Of a stretch of DNA of 64,000 bases, positions 35,301 to 50,300 are shown piece by piece; position 1 is the stretch's first letter, and every line of letters starts with the position of its first letter. Position numbers and translations under genes: made by a program. Origin of the DNA: Pelecanus crispus (taxonomy: Eukaryota > Chordata > Aves > Pelecaniformes > Pelecanidae); the NCBI RefSeq assembly GCF_030463565.1, contig NC_134654.1, positions 19,297,702 to 19,361,701 on the forward strand, in the 5' to 3' direction. Under the pieces are notes generated by a model. The model was given only the letters and a program-made list of their open reading frames with translations, was not told the DNA's origin and made no database searches.

Positions 35301-38300
35301 TTAAGATGCCTTGAGGAAAGTAAGTAAAAGGACCTTTTGGTGACTAACTGATCAATAACATCTGCTGCTTTGAACTTAGCTTATTACCAGTGTCAGGACA
35401 GTACTGGCGGCATCAGTGTAATCGGAATGATGGCAGCACCACACGTTTCCCTTTCTGCGTAAGGGGTTGATGCCAGCCCTGCAGACCTGCAAGTAAGGAA
35501 AGCTGCTTCATCTGAGTTCTGTGGTTATTTGCTGGAACATTATAGCTGGGATGTAAAAATCCTTTAGCATTAACTCCTGTTTCACATGTTATCCAAGAGG
35601 TGTTATATTAGATGATAAAGACAATCCTATGCTATTATTACATTAGGAACTTGGGGGTTTTTGGGTGAAGTGTAGCAAAATGTTAAAAATGGTAAAGCAG
35701 GAAGTGGAAGGATTTCAAATTACTAATGTTCTGGCTAGTGAAGCAGGGCATCCTTTCCCCCTAAGAAGCCAGAATATGAAGTAGTGCTATAATGTAATAG
35801 CTTTGGCATCTGATGCTTTTAGCTTTCCTGTAGACCTGCTCATATACTTAACGAAGACAACAAATGTAACGAGTTCCATGTGTCTGTGAAGGTGTGTGGC
35901 CAAAGTTTAGGAACAAGCATTCTTTGTTGACTAGACAAAATAAATCTTTAGTTACACATCTCAGTTGCTTTCTCATAATTTAAAATATACCTGGCTTGAA
36001 CATTTTAACTCTGTCTTTTTTCCTTGCCTTTGTGAAGGAATATGACCTCCCTCTAGTGGTGGAAGTAGTTAAGTAGCCAATAGGTTTATTAATTTTCTTA
36101 GCATAGTAATGTTATTTGTCTTAAAATATTAACCAGTTAAAGTTTATTTCTATTCGACAACTATTTTTTGATACTGTTTTCTTCATAGATGAACTTCTTC
36201 AAAATGTGTTTACTTCTGTGCCCAGATCACAAAAATGAGATGCTTCCTTGATTATTATTGAACTTTGACTGTATAAAGAAGATATATAGTCTCTGCCTTG
36301 CTAAGATAGTGGGGAATATTTTGAAAATAGCCTTTGTTTTGTCTTCCATTCTGTAGAATCAAAGACTGTAGAAATAACATGAGTGTATGGAGGGGGTGTC
36401 TTACTAAAGAATATTTGTTTTACATTATTGAAAAACTGAATGTTTCTGTTAATTTTTATTAATTTCTGATCCTTACACTGTGAGATGAGACAGCTGCTAG
36501 GCAATATCAATATTCCATTGGTATTTCATGCCAATATAGGAGATGTTCCAGTCTGATGGATATGAATCTAATACAAAATGTATTATTAAATGCTTCTGTT
36601 CATATTAATGGCAGTGCTTTAACATGGACTGTAGTACCTTATGTCCTTAATGAATGATTTTATGCTATTCTTGGGAGCACTTAACTTCATTACTTTCACT
36701 TACCTACCAAGGTCAGTTTAAAAATACACTCTTGAGAGAAATAACTAAATGTAATTCATGTCTAAGTATTACTGATTGCAACAATACCAAATCTGAGTAG
36801 GCATTCTGAGCCAGGAGGCTGGTTTCTAAACTGTCTCTGTCAGAATTATATTGCTTCAGAATCAATTATGGTTTCTAGGCTGATGCTTTAGCCACTATCT
36901 GCCAAGCATATTACAGCAATTCCTCTTGTTTCACATAATAGATGCATCTTTATCCAGAAGAGAGACCTTTAAATGTGGATGCCTGCTTTAAGGGTTGTGA
37001 CTTCAGCAGAAAATGGCACTATCAAAGTATTCAAAAAAATCTTACAACTTACGAAGGTAGAGACATAGAAAGAGCAGAGGAAGAGCTGATAGTTTTTCTC
37101 CCTTTACTTGTTCTGCATGTGTGATTTCTGTTAAAACTTTCTGGCTGTAGAAGAGCATTGCTTTGTCTGCTTCTACTGCCTTTGGTTTTCACTGGGAACA
37201 GTGCAGAGATGCTGACAAGTGGGCTAGAGATGTTGTGTAGTTTTGCAAATCTCTGAGTGTTCCTGTCACTGTACTTGAATCATGCTTTGCAGTGACTCCT
37301 GACTGTTTTGGTTTTTTTTTTTGCTTGTCTGGCAGAGCTTGTATCATACAGAAACTTTCTGTGGCACTTTTAGTTCTTTTAGTCCAGTCTTTTATGCTGC
37401 TGATGATACATTAAGCTGGCAACTTTGCAATCTAGTGAACATCCTTTCTCTTAAGTTGTATGTTCCTTAGACTTCTAGCTACTTCGTTGGCTTTTTTTTT
37501 TTCTTCCCCATCATCCTGACTCCAACATAAACTTCAGTAACTGCTTTTATAGAAGGTGGTTGTATGCTCTTTTCGGGGATTTCTGTTCTGCCTTTCCCTG
37601 AGTTTGGCCTGTGCATTTTGATATTATCCAGTGACTCTGCAAATGTACAAGTACTGCTGCTGAAAAATTCTGGGAGGGATTAATTTGTTACTTATATTGT
37701 TGACTGGGTGCTGTGCTCATATATTTATTGCCACAGCAGAGCTCTGTTTAGTGCATCTGATCAGAGCTAGGGTACACCTTAAGCAGTTTGAATGATAGAA
37801 TAGTTGCTGTGTTTATGAAAATGAATGCTTACATTCTCCAGCAAAAAGAAGTATTTTCTTTGTAGCTATAGTATGCCAGATCTCTCCCAACAGTTTTTGA
37901 TATATGGGGGACATGGAGGAAAAAAGTACAAAGAATGAGTGGGCCAGGATCAAGGAGGGAAGGGAGGCTCCTGCCTGAGGCTCCTGCTTCTTCTGGATGC
38001 ATATGAGAAGTGGCTGAGGGAACAATGTGGCTCTTACTGTACCAGGTCCAAGGCAGCCAGATTTTCTAGGTTCATTCATTCCTTCCTTGATAGCACCTTC
38101 TAAGCTGAAATTTGGCTGATCTTGTCATGTGACTTACACATGAAGTACAACGTGTTTGTCCTCAGTATTTTACCAATAGCCTATATAGGCTGGAATAGCA
38201 GGCAAGGGAATGGAAAGAAAAGCCTGCGGTCCTGATGCTGATAAATGTTGAAATGGCCAGGTCAGTGGAAAGCAGGCTGTATGGAAGAGTTTTTATAGGC

Positions 38301-41300
38301 TAAAAAGAGACTTTATACTATTTTTGAAAACAGCTTCATGCTGTATTTGGCATACACTGGGCACAGAATGAGCTGAAGTACACAGATGGATGTGTTCAGA
38401 TACATGCTTTACAGGATTCTAGGGAACACTTTGATCCCTAAAAGAAGTCATGCCTTTGCTCCTACTGCAAGGTAAACATTTGATTCCCATGTATACTGTT
38501 TAATTTGCTATTGCAAAGAGGGACACAAGATGCCTTATGGAGTTTGAAGCAGAGTTTGTTTGTCAACCTGTTGATGACTCCTGCAGTAGGGTAAATGTGG
38601 AATGAAGGGCAACCAAGATTATCACAAAGCAAGCTGCAAAACACCTCCTGCAGCACACAGTTATCTTTGCCTTTGGCACCAAACTTGTAGATGGATGTTT
38701 TTTACACATTCTTACATCAGCTACAAGCTAGATCTCCTTGTCATTAGTTACAATAGTGCAATGCAATGTTTTCCAGTAAGATCAGTGTTCTGAACCTTAA
38801 ATCCCCCCAACCCCGACATTAAGCATTAAGTTCTTTTATACTTTATATGGCTTTCTTAAACTTATTTTGAACCGCAGCCACTTACATATGACAAAGTGAG
38901 AAGTCCTGGTTGTTATTCACATGCATTGAGAAACAGTCTTGCCTTGCATATTTTCTGTTTTCTTCTCTAGGTTATAGGGCCTACGTATTTGATTTAACTG
39001 ATGCCACATTATTAGAAAGTAGGTATTAAACATTATCTCTGTGTAGAAATAATACTGATGTGCTGGCTGAACTAGGAATTTCATGGAGTTTTCTGTAGCT
39101 TTTGAGCAGTATGGTATATCTTCAAGCAAGAAGCAGCATGTAGGCACTCAAAGGTATTGCTCTTTGGAGCTTGTTTCCAGCAAATCTTTGCCATGTGGGT
39201 TATTCAAACATCAGTGGAAATGTACAGTTTATTCATGACTGATATGTCTTTTTTAGCTTTTCTGTTGATTCTCTGTAATTGGGTTATTTATTGTACTGCA
39301 TTACAGTGTAATAAATGTGCATATTTGTAGGCACGGTGTCTCCAGTTTAACAGTTAGTATTAAACATAAACTGCTTGGGCATTGGTTGGAGGTGTATCAG
39401 ATGACACATTGTGTATCAGAATAGTATTTCATGCTTAAAAATTTAAGAGCATCCACAGGATGTGAAGAAATAGGGTGGCTGAGATGGCCTGTCACTCTCT
39501 GCTCTGTCATATGTTACATAGGTTTCTGTTGTATGTCTTAAATTCAAGCCTGAACTTTGGGAATACCCAGTTTACAGCAGTGTAGGTTACATGTATTTTG
39601 TCATGTGTGTACACTGGGGAAGAAAAAAAAAATACAGTCTTGAATATTTCCTTTCTGTTCCTACCATTGCTCTTTAGAAAGGTCATCCTGTGAAGGGCTT
39701 TTCTTACGAGCAAAGCTTGCTGGAAAGGGGTCTTGTTTGAAGTGACTAGTACATGAGTTTGGGTTGGTTTGCTTGTTTTTTTCATGTTAGATTTGGAGTT
39801 CATTGAAATTAATAAATGACTTCCTACTGACTTCAGCATGTGCTTGATTAGGCCCAGGAAAAAAAAAAAAAAAAATTGGTCATTCCCCAGTTCTCAAATA
39901 TGTCTGAGAGCACTGAAGACCAGCTAGAAGATTAAGTGTCCTCTCCCCTTGAGACTTAACTTTTTTTATGACTTTGCAGCCTGCACATCAAGCAAAGTTA
40001 CTTTTGCTTTGTTATTTTCAACTTTTTATTATAGGCAAGTTAACCCCTCTTGCTCACTGAGCTCCGATATGAATAGTCAGTATTCTGTTCCCTGTTGACC
40101 CCTTTCTTGAAGGAAGGCTGTTGCTATAAACTTGTTCCCTGAACATGTGATATCATGGTGTGTCTGTATTATGTGTTAGCACACTTGTAAGTGTAAAGGG
40201 TAAATACCTGTTTTTTTGAAACCTAGTCAAGATCCATTACAATCGGTGGGGCTTTTTCATAGTTTACTATTTGTTTTGTTGAACGCAAATTATTTATGTG
40301 CATAAAATTCATGTTAGTCTGCTACATATGCGATGATTGCCTTGATTAAGTTTTTGAGCGATGCTGTGATATGTAGGATGACAACTCACAGGGAAGCAAA
40401 TGGCAGGAGCACGCAAGTCAACTGAAGAAATGCAAGGTTGGCACCTCTTGTCACCTTGTGCACTTGAAGAAGCTACTGTGATTAAAAGTAATACTTGAAG
40501 CCAATAGCACACAGGGAAATAAGAGGCTAGCAGTCTGCTTCCACACCCAAAATCCACCTACCTGGGTCAGCTGAAGGCAGCTGCTTCCATGAGACCAGGA
40601 CAGCACCTGAAGTCATGCTTTCAGACCTGTCATCTCAACTGCTTCATTACTTTGTCTTCCTAGTCACTACTTCCCCTGCCTACTTGATTTATAAACAGGA
40701 AAAAACAAACTTACCTTCTGAAAAATATGCTTATTCTATCTTTGCAGCATACTTAAACTGTTGAGTTTATTTTCCTCTTCTTTTGATAACCTATTGGCCA
40801 GTTCAAACTGGGCAGACGTTTGGTCGCTGTTTTTGTCTATCAGGAGGAGTTGAGTAGAGCTTTGCTTCCTGCTTGGTTTGTAAAACATGCAGTCTTGCCC
40901 AAAGCCATTGCACATAAGTCTTAGAGGAGTGAAGTTTTACAGAGCCTTATAAACACCAGGCAGCAAATCTCCATAGAAAGCTTTTAAAAGTGGAAAAGGA
41001 ATCAGCCTGAAAGAGGAAGCAGTACTGCTTAGAGAGCAATACAACTACTGGAGATTTAAAGTTATGTCAAGACTGTGGCCTAAGTACTTCAGAGTAGATA
41101 TATTCCAGCTGGCTGATGCAACTGGCCACCTGGTGTCAGAGCCAGGGAATATGCTGCTTTAGTATTTGTGGGTTAGGCTATTAATTCTTGTGCTGGGTTG
41201 TTCAAAGTGCCAGCTGCCCTCAATTCATGACAAAGTGAAATGAGTAATTACATTTAATGCTTTTTGGGAAACATAAGGCAGCCTCTGCTGAAGTCCTACT

Positions 41301-44300
41301 TCTTGGAAAGAAATCAGAGAGAAAGATCAGGCTCCCACAGGCATGAGAGGAAGGACCTGTAGATCCTTTCCTGATGTCAGTTACAAACTCTACCACTTTG
41401 TAGCTCTTGACTTGAAACCTCAGTTCATGCAGCCATGTAAATACCTGGAAATCCCAGCCCTAAATTCATTTAATGTTTTTGGTATTTCACATGTAAGATA
41501 GCTTGAATTGGCCCCTAAAGCTTAGGCCCCTAAAAACATGAAATGCAACAGGTTAAAAATCAAATCTGTATGTGTATTTTTATTTTTGGTGAGGGACAAG
41601 ATGTGAACAGAATGAATATTTAGGATTTTTTTTAGTACTTGTGGACATAGTTTTAAGAGGCGACTTTCACAGCCTAACATTGTAGGTCTGGTTTTAGTTC
41701 TGTCACTTCTTTTTAGTCACTGTTTAAGTTCCCTAGAGAACTTGGGAAAAGCTTTCTTGAAAATTATGCTGAAGTTCAGTGCTACCCAGTGAGAAGTAAA
41801 TGTCTGATGCAGAAAAGATGCAAAACTACTAATGTAATTCCATGCACAACTTCAGAAGTGTGTTTACGCAGAGTATCTTGTTTGTGTGCTGCTTTTGAAG
41901 CACTTGGGAAGGAAGAAAAGGAAGACTAACAGAAATAGCTCAGAATGTGTTAAAAGTGGGAAAAAACAATATAAAGATTTTAAGACGCATAGAGGATTAC
42001 ATCTAAAAAACCCCAATGTTTTAATTTAATCTCATTGTGTTATTGCATTCTTTGCTACTTTTTAAGTTTCCTTAAAGTTAAATACATGCTAGCTGTATGT
42101 GTTTACTGGTGAGATTTGCCAGTGGTATTCCTCATTAGTCACAAATCTCTTCTCTTTAAAAGCGGCATTGACTGAACTAAGGCTGGCAGTTCTAGATGTC
42201 CCTGTTCTAGCCCTGTATTCAGTGATATCTGTCCTGAAAGATGAATGCTGCTATATAAGCAGTTCTGTGTAGTAATGCATGTGCGTTTATTAGTCTTAAT
42301 AACTTCAAAAATAAAAATCCTGTTCTTTTCTTCCTGTCTCCCAAGAAACACAGGAATAGCCAAGGTAGAAACAGGAAACACAGAAATAGCCAAGGTAGAA
42401 ATAGTTTGGTTGAATCTTTGAAAATATTGCGAAAGACATCTTGGATTAATTTTTAAGGAAAATCTGATTATGATACCAATACATATGTTGACCGAGAGCC
42501 CTGAGTTTCATGGTGCTGGGGACTTCATCGGTTGGTTTAAAATTAGTGTAAAAATAGTTGAAGGTGCTTCAGAGGCAACCCTTTATGAAGATACAACTTT
42601 GTAGTTATCTGATTTGCATTAAAAATTTATATGTGAAACACTTTAATCTTTTCAGTAATTAATAAACAGTGAGATGTGTAGAATTTTTCAGGAAAGCGGG
42701 CTATTCACACAAAGAAATTTTAACACCTAGGCCACAAACAGTTTCTTTTTCTTGATATTCTGAGAATTAAAAAACAAAACAAAACAAAAAACACCCAAAA
42801 CAACAAACCCCAACCCAAAACACTGTGGGTCCTCTTTTTTTTGATGTGGTAGATCTCCTTTATTTGAGGCAAAATAAGAGGGAAAGTATGGGTATATGTT
42901 CCTCTTGATTTATTAGCTGAGGAGAAGCTTAGCCCTGAAGAAGCAGTAACTGTGAATGAAGGAGAGGAGAGAAGTGTCACTTAGCATGCTGTGGTGTGTT
43001 CTTTGCAGTGATGTAAGACTGAGAATTCAACAAAGGATTGCTCAGGCGTTTGGTATCAGCTCTGCTTCCATGTACCTGACTAAACCAACCTTCTTCTCGA
43101 GAATAAACAACACAGAAGCTAAGACAACGCACGATGAATACTGGCACCCACATGTTGACAAGGTAAGTAGGAGGCTGAGATGGGATGCAAATGTTTCCTG
43201 CTTTTATTAGATCACTTCAAAGTCATTTTGCATTAAACAATCAAACATGTTTGAAAACTGGTGCTTGTAAAAATACTTTGGGGGATGAACCTAATGGAAG
43301 AATAAGTAAGTTTTGGAAACATAGGCCAGTACATTTCTTTTTATTTTATTTTCTCTATTTTAGTTCTGCTAGAATTAATAAATTATGTAAATGACTACTC
43401 AGGAGTCTCTTTTGTCTGAAATGTTGATTAAATTGACTTGTACCTACAAAGTGTTTCAGTTTCTTCAAACCTGTGTTTCTAGTTAGGCTATCGCTCTTTC
43501 AGCCAGGTGTAGCAGGAGCTATTTCAAAATGGTCAGTCAGTCAGTGTTCGTTGATGTGAGCCTCTTGATAAATGCTTAATGGTTATATTTCAGTTATATG
43601 TGAATTGAGGCTTTTTTACTGAATGTTCTTCAATGGGGATATGGTACCCTCTTAATAATTTGATGTTTTATTGGTTTTTTTGAATGTAAATATTGTGACT
43701 TTTAACTGCATAGTCTTCTATCTGTAGGCTTTAGCTTAATACTTTGCATTTCTCAATGGACTTATATGATTTGGGATTGGTATTGAGTTATTTCTGCATT
43801 TAACCGAGTTCAAAGGTTCCGTGCAGCAAAGCAGAATACAAACTAACAATGGAAGAATCAAATAGCAAAAAAACCAACCCTCCCAAAAAACCCAGAATAC
43901 CCACATTTCATGTCTTCAGGATCTAAAAATTTAGTCACTTGAGTCACGGATCACCCAAGATGGAACTAAATAAAGCTTATCCCATCAAGACTGAAGTTAT
44001 GTCTCAGTGCTGGTCTGTATGTGGGTAGTGTACCTTGAAGTCTATGACCTGAAACGTCTAAGATGAAAAATCAACCTGAGAATTATTTCTTGCCTTGAAA
44101 ATATTTCCTGGAAAAAGTCAGTCTGAGCGAAGTAAAATGTCTGTTGTTGCTCACAACATTAATGTAAGCTCCTGTGCCCTTTCTTGTCATGTAGGTAGAA
44201 GCAGCTTAAATTTAGAAAACATGGTGACTGGATGATACCCAATACAGCTGCTGTTTAAAAGAAGAAAGTAATGCAGGGTGGAATTTGCAGTCACTGAGAT

Positions 44301-47300
44301 AACAAAGATGAGACCAGCTGTCAGATGCTTCTTGTTTAAAAAGCTGTGATGTAACCATTGAATAGGAGTGGACCTAGGACCAGAGGTGGTAGGGATGATT
44401 TTGACTAGTAGGATTAGTAGATTTTGGCTGGTAGGAACTGGTTGTAGGGAACAAATCGTGCTGGTGGGGTTCATCACATGTTGCACTCATTTCTAAGAGA
44501 CACCGAATATCATGGGTTCCTCATTTTTCCATGCTTTCAGAGAATCAAATTTGACTGCCACAAGGGAAGAGAAAGAACTAAATTTCAATAGCTGATGGCT
44601 ATTTTCTTCACTGTTTTCTTTCAGCCCAAAAAAGCGTATTTTCGAATTTCAGACTCTGATTTAGTACTATAATGAGATTTGTGTCTGCATTAGGCTTGCC
44701 AATATTCTCTTTATTCTTTTCTGCATGTGTTTCACATTGGTAAATGAATAGGGTGGTTGGATAACCTCACAATTAAGTGTTTCCACCTAAGTCTCTCCTA
44801 TAACGTACAAGTTATTTTGTCATTTAGAAGCAAATCTGTTTCCACAAAGAGAATTTGCTTCCTTTGTAGAAGCTGCTTCTCTGTTATGGTATCCTGATGG
44901 TGCCTATACATGATGGACAGCAGGCTAGATGTTTTGCTGTTTTTATCCATCTGTTTTGTCCACACTTTATTTATCTCGCAGACTGTCTGTTCAGGGAGCA
45001 GATATATCAACTGATTGGCTTTGGCTTTTTCTAACCCACCCCCAGCTTCAAAAAACAAAACAAACACAAAATGTGGTCTCTTAAACTTGCTATGGATAAC
45101 CTCAACCTTAATAGTTTCCATACTGAATAACTGAGTAGTCTGATTTATGACAGCAGTGCAGAGGTGACTATCCCAGTTGGGGCAGTTGCTAAACACCTCG
45201 TTCATAATCATGTAGAATTTACACACAGACACACACAGACACACACAGACACACACAGACACACACAGACACACACAGACACACACAGACACACACACCC
45301 CACCCCACCCCACCCCACCCCACCCCACCCCAGCATACTTGGTTGAAAATTCAGAGTTTGAACCGGGCTAGTGATGCTTTAAATAGGGTCTGATAGAAAC
45401 ACATCCTTGATGCTGTTCACTTCATGTCCATCATGAAAGGCCAAATTACATCATTATGTATCATTGCTACTGGACACTGGCCGCCTTCACTTCTGGTACA
45501 TCATTCACTTGAATTGGCATCAAAGGATTAATTTGAATCCTTTCCTTGCTGCACAAACAAGCCTCTAATTCACCTCTCCTCTCTAACTTCTGTTTGTGTG
45601 CCAAAAGGTCTGGTATTATTCTCCCCTTAAGTGCAATTGGAACACGGCTATATGTGGATGTAGCATTCACATACATGTTTGCCAGATCATGGCTTGCAAA
45701 AAATGTTATAGTATGTGTAGAATATATATATCTGCATGTAATTTTAACCTACTATAACTGTACATTATGTATATCTGTATCTATATTGTTACGTATTTAG
45801 AAAGAGGTAAAAATAAGTATTTATAGCTGATCGGGCTATGTAGGAGACTGAATTCAAATAGAAGGTCAGTAGGTCAGGAAATATTTCAAGGAAGTCTAAA
45901 TAGGATAGACAAGTTGTATAGCTTCACAGGTTGTCTTTGGTGCAGTCAGCCTGCCTTGTATTTTAATTTCTCCAACAAACTAAGTTTTGCTTACCACTTC
46001 CAGACTGCAGTTGAAAGCAAGGGGGGAAAAAAAAAGCGTTGCTACTGATCTGAGGTAGGAAATACTTCCCAGATAAGAGCAGTAGTAGTCTTACTCTGCC
46101 TCCAAAACAAGTGTGAATACCAGGGAGCTGAAGAAAGATCAATAAAACTCAGCCTGTTAAATATTTTGCCAGTTTGTTGGGTGCTTTGGTGTTGTATCAT
46201 TATTTATGCTTTCCCCTTGGAACAGATAAATCACTTTATGTATTTCTGCATAATAATTAAATGGTGACGGTTGCTCCTGGAAGACTTCAGGAATTTTTTT
46301 CTGCTGCCTCTTTCCAAGAGAAAGGTAAAATTAAGCCTTTGAAAAATGAATCTGACACATTTTTTTTGTTTCAAAGTCTTGACACTGTTGGGTCAAAGAT
46401 GTAGGCTTCTTGGAGCACATGAATACCCCTCTTGCCTTTTTCCCTATATTGCTGAGTCTATTGCAATTATATTTCTCAATCTGAATATCCTTGGTTTGGA
46501 AGATTTTAACTGCATAATGGAGTAGCACAGATCTATTGTGTCTATATGAGGCTTTGGGTTTTTTTTCCTAAAATTTATTTGGTTTTTAGTTATATAGGAA
46601 TGGAAACCCTGAAATCACCCAAATGAATCATTTAACCTTGTTGAATTTATAAGCATTTAAATCAAAGAGAGTGTTGGCTTAAGACGTGGAGTTTCATCTT
46701 AGATGGAATCTGTTTGGAACTGAGCCTTTCAAATGTCTGATTTATACTGGAATTGCTGTTGCATGCTCAACTCTGACAGCAGTATAGTCTTATAACGTTC
46801 TCTAAAAGAAGTGAGGCAGGACTTGAAGGTTTCTGCAGTTCCTTGCCTGCGTGAGGATCCTGTCAACCTTCACAGAATTGTCAGGCCCTGCCATAAGATC
46901 AGTTTTGGTTTGTTTTCCTTGAATTTCTTCTATCAGACCTATTCCAGGACTTCAGTGCAAATTTTCTTTGTTTTTTTTTTTTTTTAGCCTAAACTTGTTC
47001 ATGATCAGTTTATAGCTATTTTCTCCCTCCTCCCATCCCCATGTATTCATAGGTAGCAATCATATCCCTTTTCAGCCTTTCTTTCTCTAAGCTGAACAAG
47101 CCAAACCTTCCAGTCTCCTTACCTGTGATATGTTCTCCATCTCCCTAACCCTTCTAGCAGCCCTCTCTCCTTTGGCTGTCGAGGCTATTACTAATAGCAG
47201 GTGCTATCTGTTCTAGCAGACTTTTCACCCTTCTTTTTCCTCCCCTCATGTTGTTAGACACTTAATGAAATACATCAAAAGATCCTACTTCTGCCTCAGG

Positions 47301-50300
47301 ACAGCATCGTCTTTGAAATTTGAGGAAGTTTATTCTTGTGTCTGCTCAAACCTGTTACCTCAGCTCACCTACAGCCCCTTGTAATTCAGAGGCATGCTGT
47401 TTGGTGTCTTACATTGCCTACTAAATAGGTACTACCAATATATAGAACATTGGAAGTAGCTGTCAGGGCTGTTTTTGTGATTATCTGCACAAAGAGGTAA
47501 GTAGAGGCTTACAGGAAAAGAGCAGTTTTGACTCTTATTTCTGCAAGATAGCATGCTAGACCTATGCTGATTGGAAAGTGAATACATTTGTATCTTCTTC
47601 TGCGATGGAAAGCAGAGGATGCTGTCCTACGTATCTATCTTAGTAACTGCAGGCCTATTGCGTGTTCCTACAACTGTTTAGTGGCATATAAACATGTGTC
47701 CCTCAAAAGCCCCAGGGTGCCACACCGCAAAATGTGGTTGGCTAATTCTGACAATTAGTTGTCTTTATAATAATAGCCTTTAAAGAAGTATCATATACAT
47801 ATCATTATGAGCACCTACCGTTAAATCAGCTGTGTTTGACTTACTTGAGTAAAGGGTGCTCAAAAAGAGCACACTAACTGTATGAAATATCAGGCTGAGT
47901 GGAAATGCCTGCTTTTTGTTGTTGTTGTTGAATTGTTCATAAGGAACTACAGAAATCTGATTTGCTGCAGTGTGCCTGTATGGCTTATCACCTGGTTTTA
48001 ATGACAGCTTTTCTCACATAGTTTGAACTTCTGGTTCAATTATTAACCTTTGTGGTATTGGAAATCATTACTAGGGTAATAAATCTGTTTGATATACATG
48101 GATGACTTCTGGCATTTTAAATAACTGAGTATAATTTAGCGCCTCCTTTCCGAGGTGTTGCATTTCTCAGGCATGGCTGCCTTCTGAGAGTTAGTAACGA
48201 ACAAGAACAGAAAGGCCATTTTCCATTGCATACTTGGTTCCCCAAATTAGGAATCTATAGAAATCAGATGTGTTTGGTTAGGCTAAAATGGTTTGTAGTC
48301 AGCTCTTAAAAGTTCAGAATTGGTAAAGCCATCTTGGAGAGGATAGAGAGTACACTGATGGAGCAAAGGTTGCTGTACCACTGAAGAGTTCACAGAAACA
48401 ATTTTAATGGATTAGACTTGGACGTATGCGTTGAATGAGCTTCTTCACTATGCTAATGCCTTCAGTGGCTGGAAGACTTCCTTAAGCTGACTGGAAGTTT
48501 TATCACCAAATCAATGAAGGTGAAAATAGGTTTGTAAAGCTGATTGCATGAGGAGGGCTGTAGAATGTCTGTTTTGAGGTGCTGCTGCAGCACCACATGC
48601 TCATTAGTTCCCCTTTATCGCCTTGTATTGCTACTAAGGTTTGGGTAAATATGGGGAGAAGGGGATCACCACAACATTTTTCTCATTCTTGCGATTCAGA
48701 CTGTGTAGTGCAGCATATCACCAGATTTGGCTTTTTTCCTTTAAGCCCTTATGGTCAAAATAATAAGATGAGTAAGAATGAAAATGTCTTCCTATTCCAT
48801 CTGCTGCTGTGTTCTCTTTAGTCATTGCCCTTACAGAATAATACGTACAACTGCTGTTGAGCCAAAATTTAACTGGCACTAATGAATGTAACTTAAAACC
48901 AAACTGAAAATATTTAGAAAACTTCTGAGTTTGGAAGTAGCACCTACCTCTAACAGTCACCAGGTCAGTCGAAACATTCTGCAAATGCTGTGTATTTATA
49001 CAGTACTACTGTGCTGCACATTTCACTGTTTGACAATGTCATGCAGAACTTGACTGAGTTGTGTGAAGAAATTGGAGAACACAGCCATTGATTTTAAGTA
49101 TATTTTTAATTGTTGGTGATGTGTAGATATGAAAAGGAAATACTTCCAGAATCAGCTAAACTCAGTGTTAAATATTTAGATAGCTTCACTCTGAGCATTA
49201 ATATACAGTATGTCTTTTCTCCATCTTCAACTTGTATATCAAGCAAAAATAATACTTTAAAAGGAAGGAAAATCGCCTTGTTATACTTAAAAATGGGGTG
49301 TTTGGTCTGTATGTTGAGAAGAAGCAGAGACTTTGAAAGTCACGTTTGAAGGTTTTTAAACAAAATCTGTATGAAAAAGAGTAGAAGTTCCTCCAACAAA
49401 TGTGTGTTTACTTGGAACAGTCTGATTCACTGTTACCATGAAGCTCCTGCATTGGTAGCTGGTGAAAGAGTAAAAGATGAGGTTTCTAGAAACCTATAAC
49501 CATGATTAGATAATGGGTGGAATTAATTAGTCAAAGGCTTGTCTTGGGTCTCATTAACCTTATGGTGAAATTTTATCTTGAAATAGTATAAATAATCAGA
49601 GCCCTTCTATATATTTGATACAATGCAGAGGTGTAACTTCTGACACTATGTTGTTTTTTGCTAGCTGTTTCGTAGACTTAGGGTGATAGAAATTAATAGG
49701 AGTGCTTCTTTAATTATGGAAACTGTAATAATAGAAATAATATAACATGCTAGTCTTGTATATTGTGTGTGTAAACAGAATAGACTAATAAACATACATC
49801 ATTTCTAGAAAAGAATGTTCTCAGCTTTCAGAGATCCCTTTAATAAATATGTGAAAACTGGAAAATTAGAAAAACCCATCAGATCCATGTGCTTAATTAT
49901 TTGTGCTCTGCAGGGATGAGAGTAGAATTTGCTAATTTTTGGTAATGTTTTATTTCTAGATAACTTATGGCTCTTTTGACTATACTTCACTGCTCTATCT
50001 CTCTGACTACACTGAAGACTTTGGTGGTGGGCGGTTTGTCTTCATGGATGCAAGTTCCAACAAGACAATCGAGCCCCGAGCAGGTAAGGGTCTTGGTTTG
50101 CCTGTATTGAGGCAGGCCAAATTGTGCCATTTATTAACTGGGTGGGCTGGCAGATGTAGTGGGACTTTGTTTTGTGTCAGCAGTAACTGTGGAATAATGT
50201 AGCATTTTGTTTTCAGATTGATTACATAAAAAGTAAAGATTAAAAAAGGTTAAAATGTGCCCACAGTTTGAAATACCTGGAGTTAAGCTACGCAAAGTGA

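Larger units (their letters stand above)
35162..43008 (+). other. OGFOD3 intron 6 (7.8 kb)
   Basis: Contains a 17-base A tract (39859-39875), the 30-bp direct duplication at 42345 and an A/C-rich stretch at 42768-42822. No gene-like structure was recognised. Confidence 0.7.
43163..49959 (+). other. OGFOD3 intron 7 (6.8 kb)
   Basis: Contains the composite ACACACAGAC/CCCCA satellite and a CR1-like fragment near 47000. No other element was recognised. Confidence 0.75.

Noticed and set aside
45221-45290. Regular direct repeats resembling a CRISPR-like array
   Set aside because: The units are 10 bases and contiguous with no spacers, in a vertebrate intron. It is a minisatellite.
44798-45328. A 176-codon minus-strand frame with a cysteine/valine repeat
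   Set aside because: Its start is the translated ACACACAGAC/CCCCA satellite, and the remainder matches nothing I recognise.
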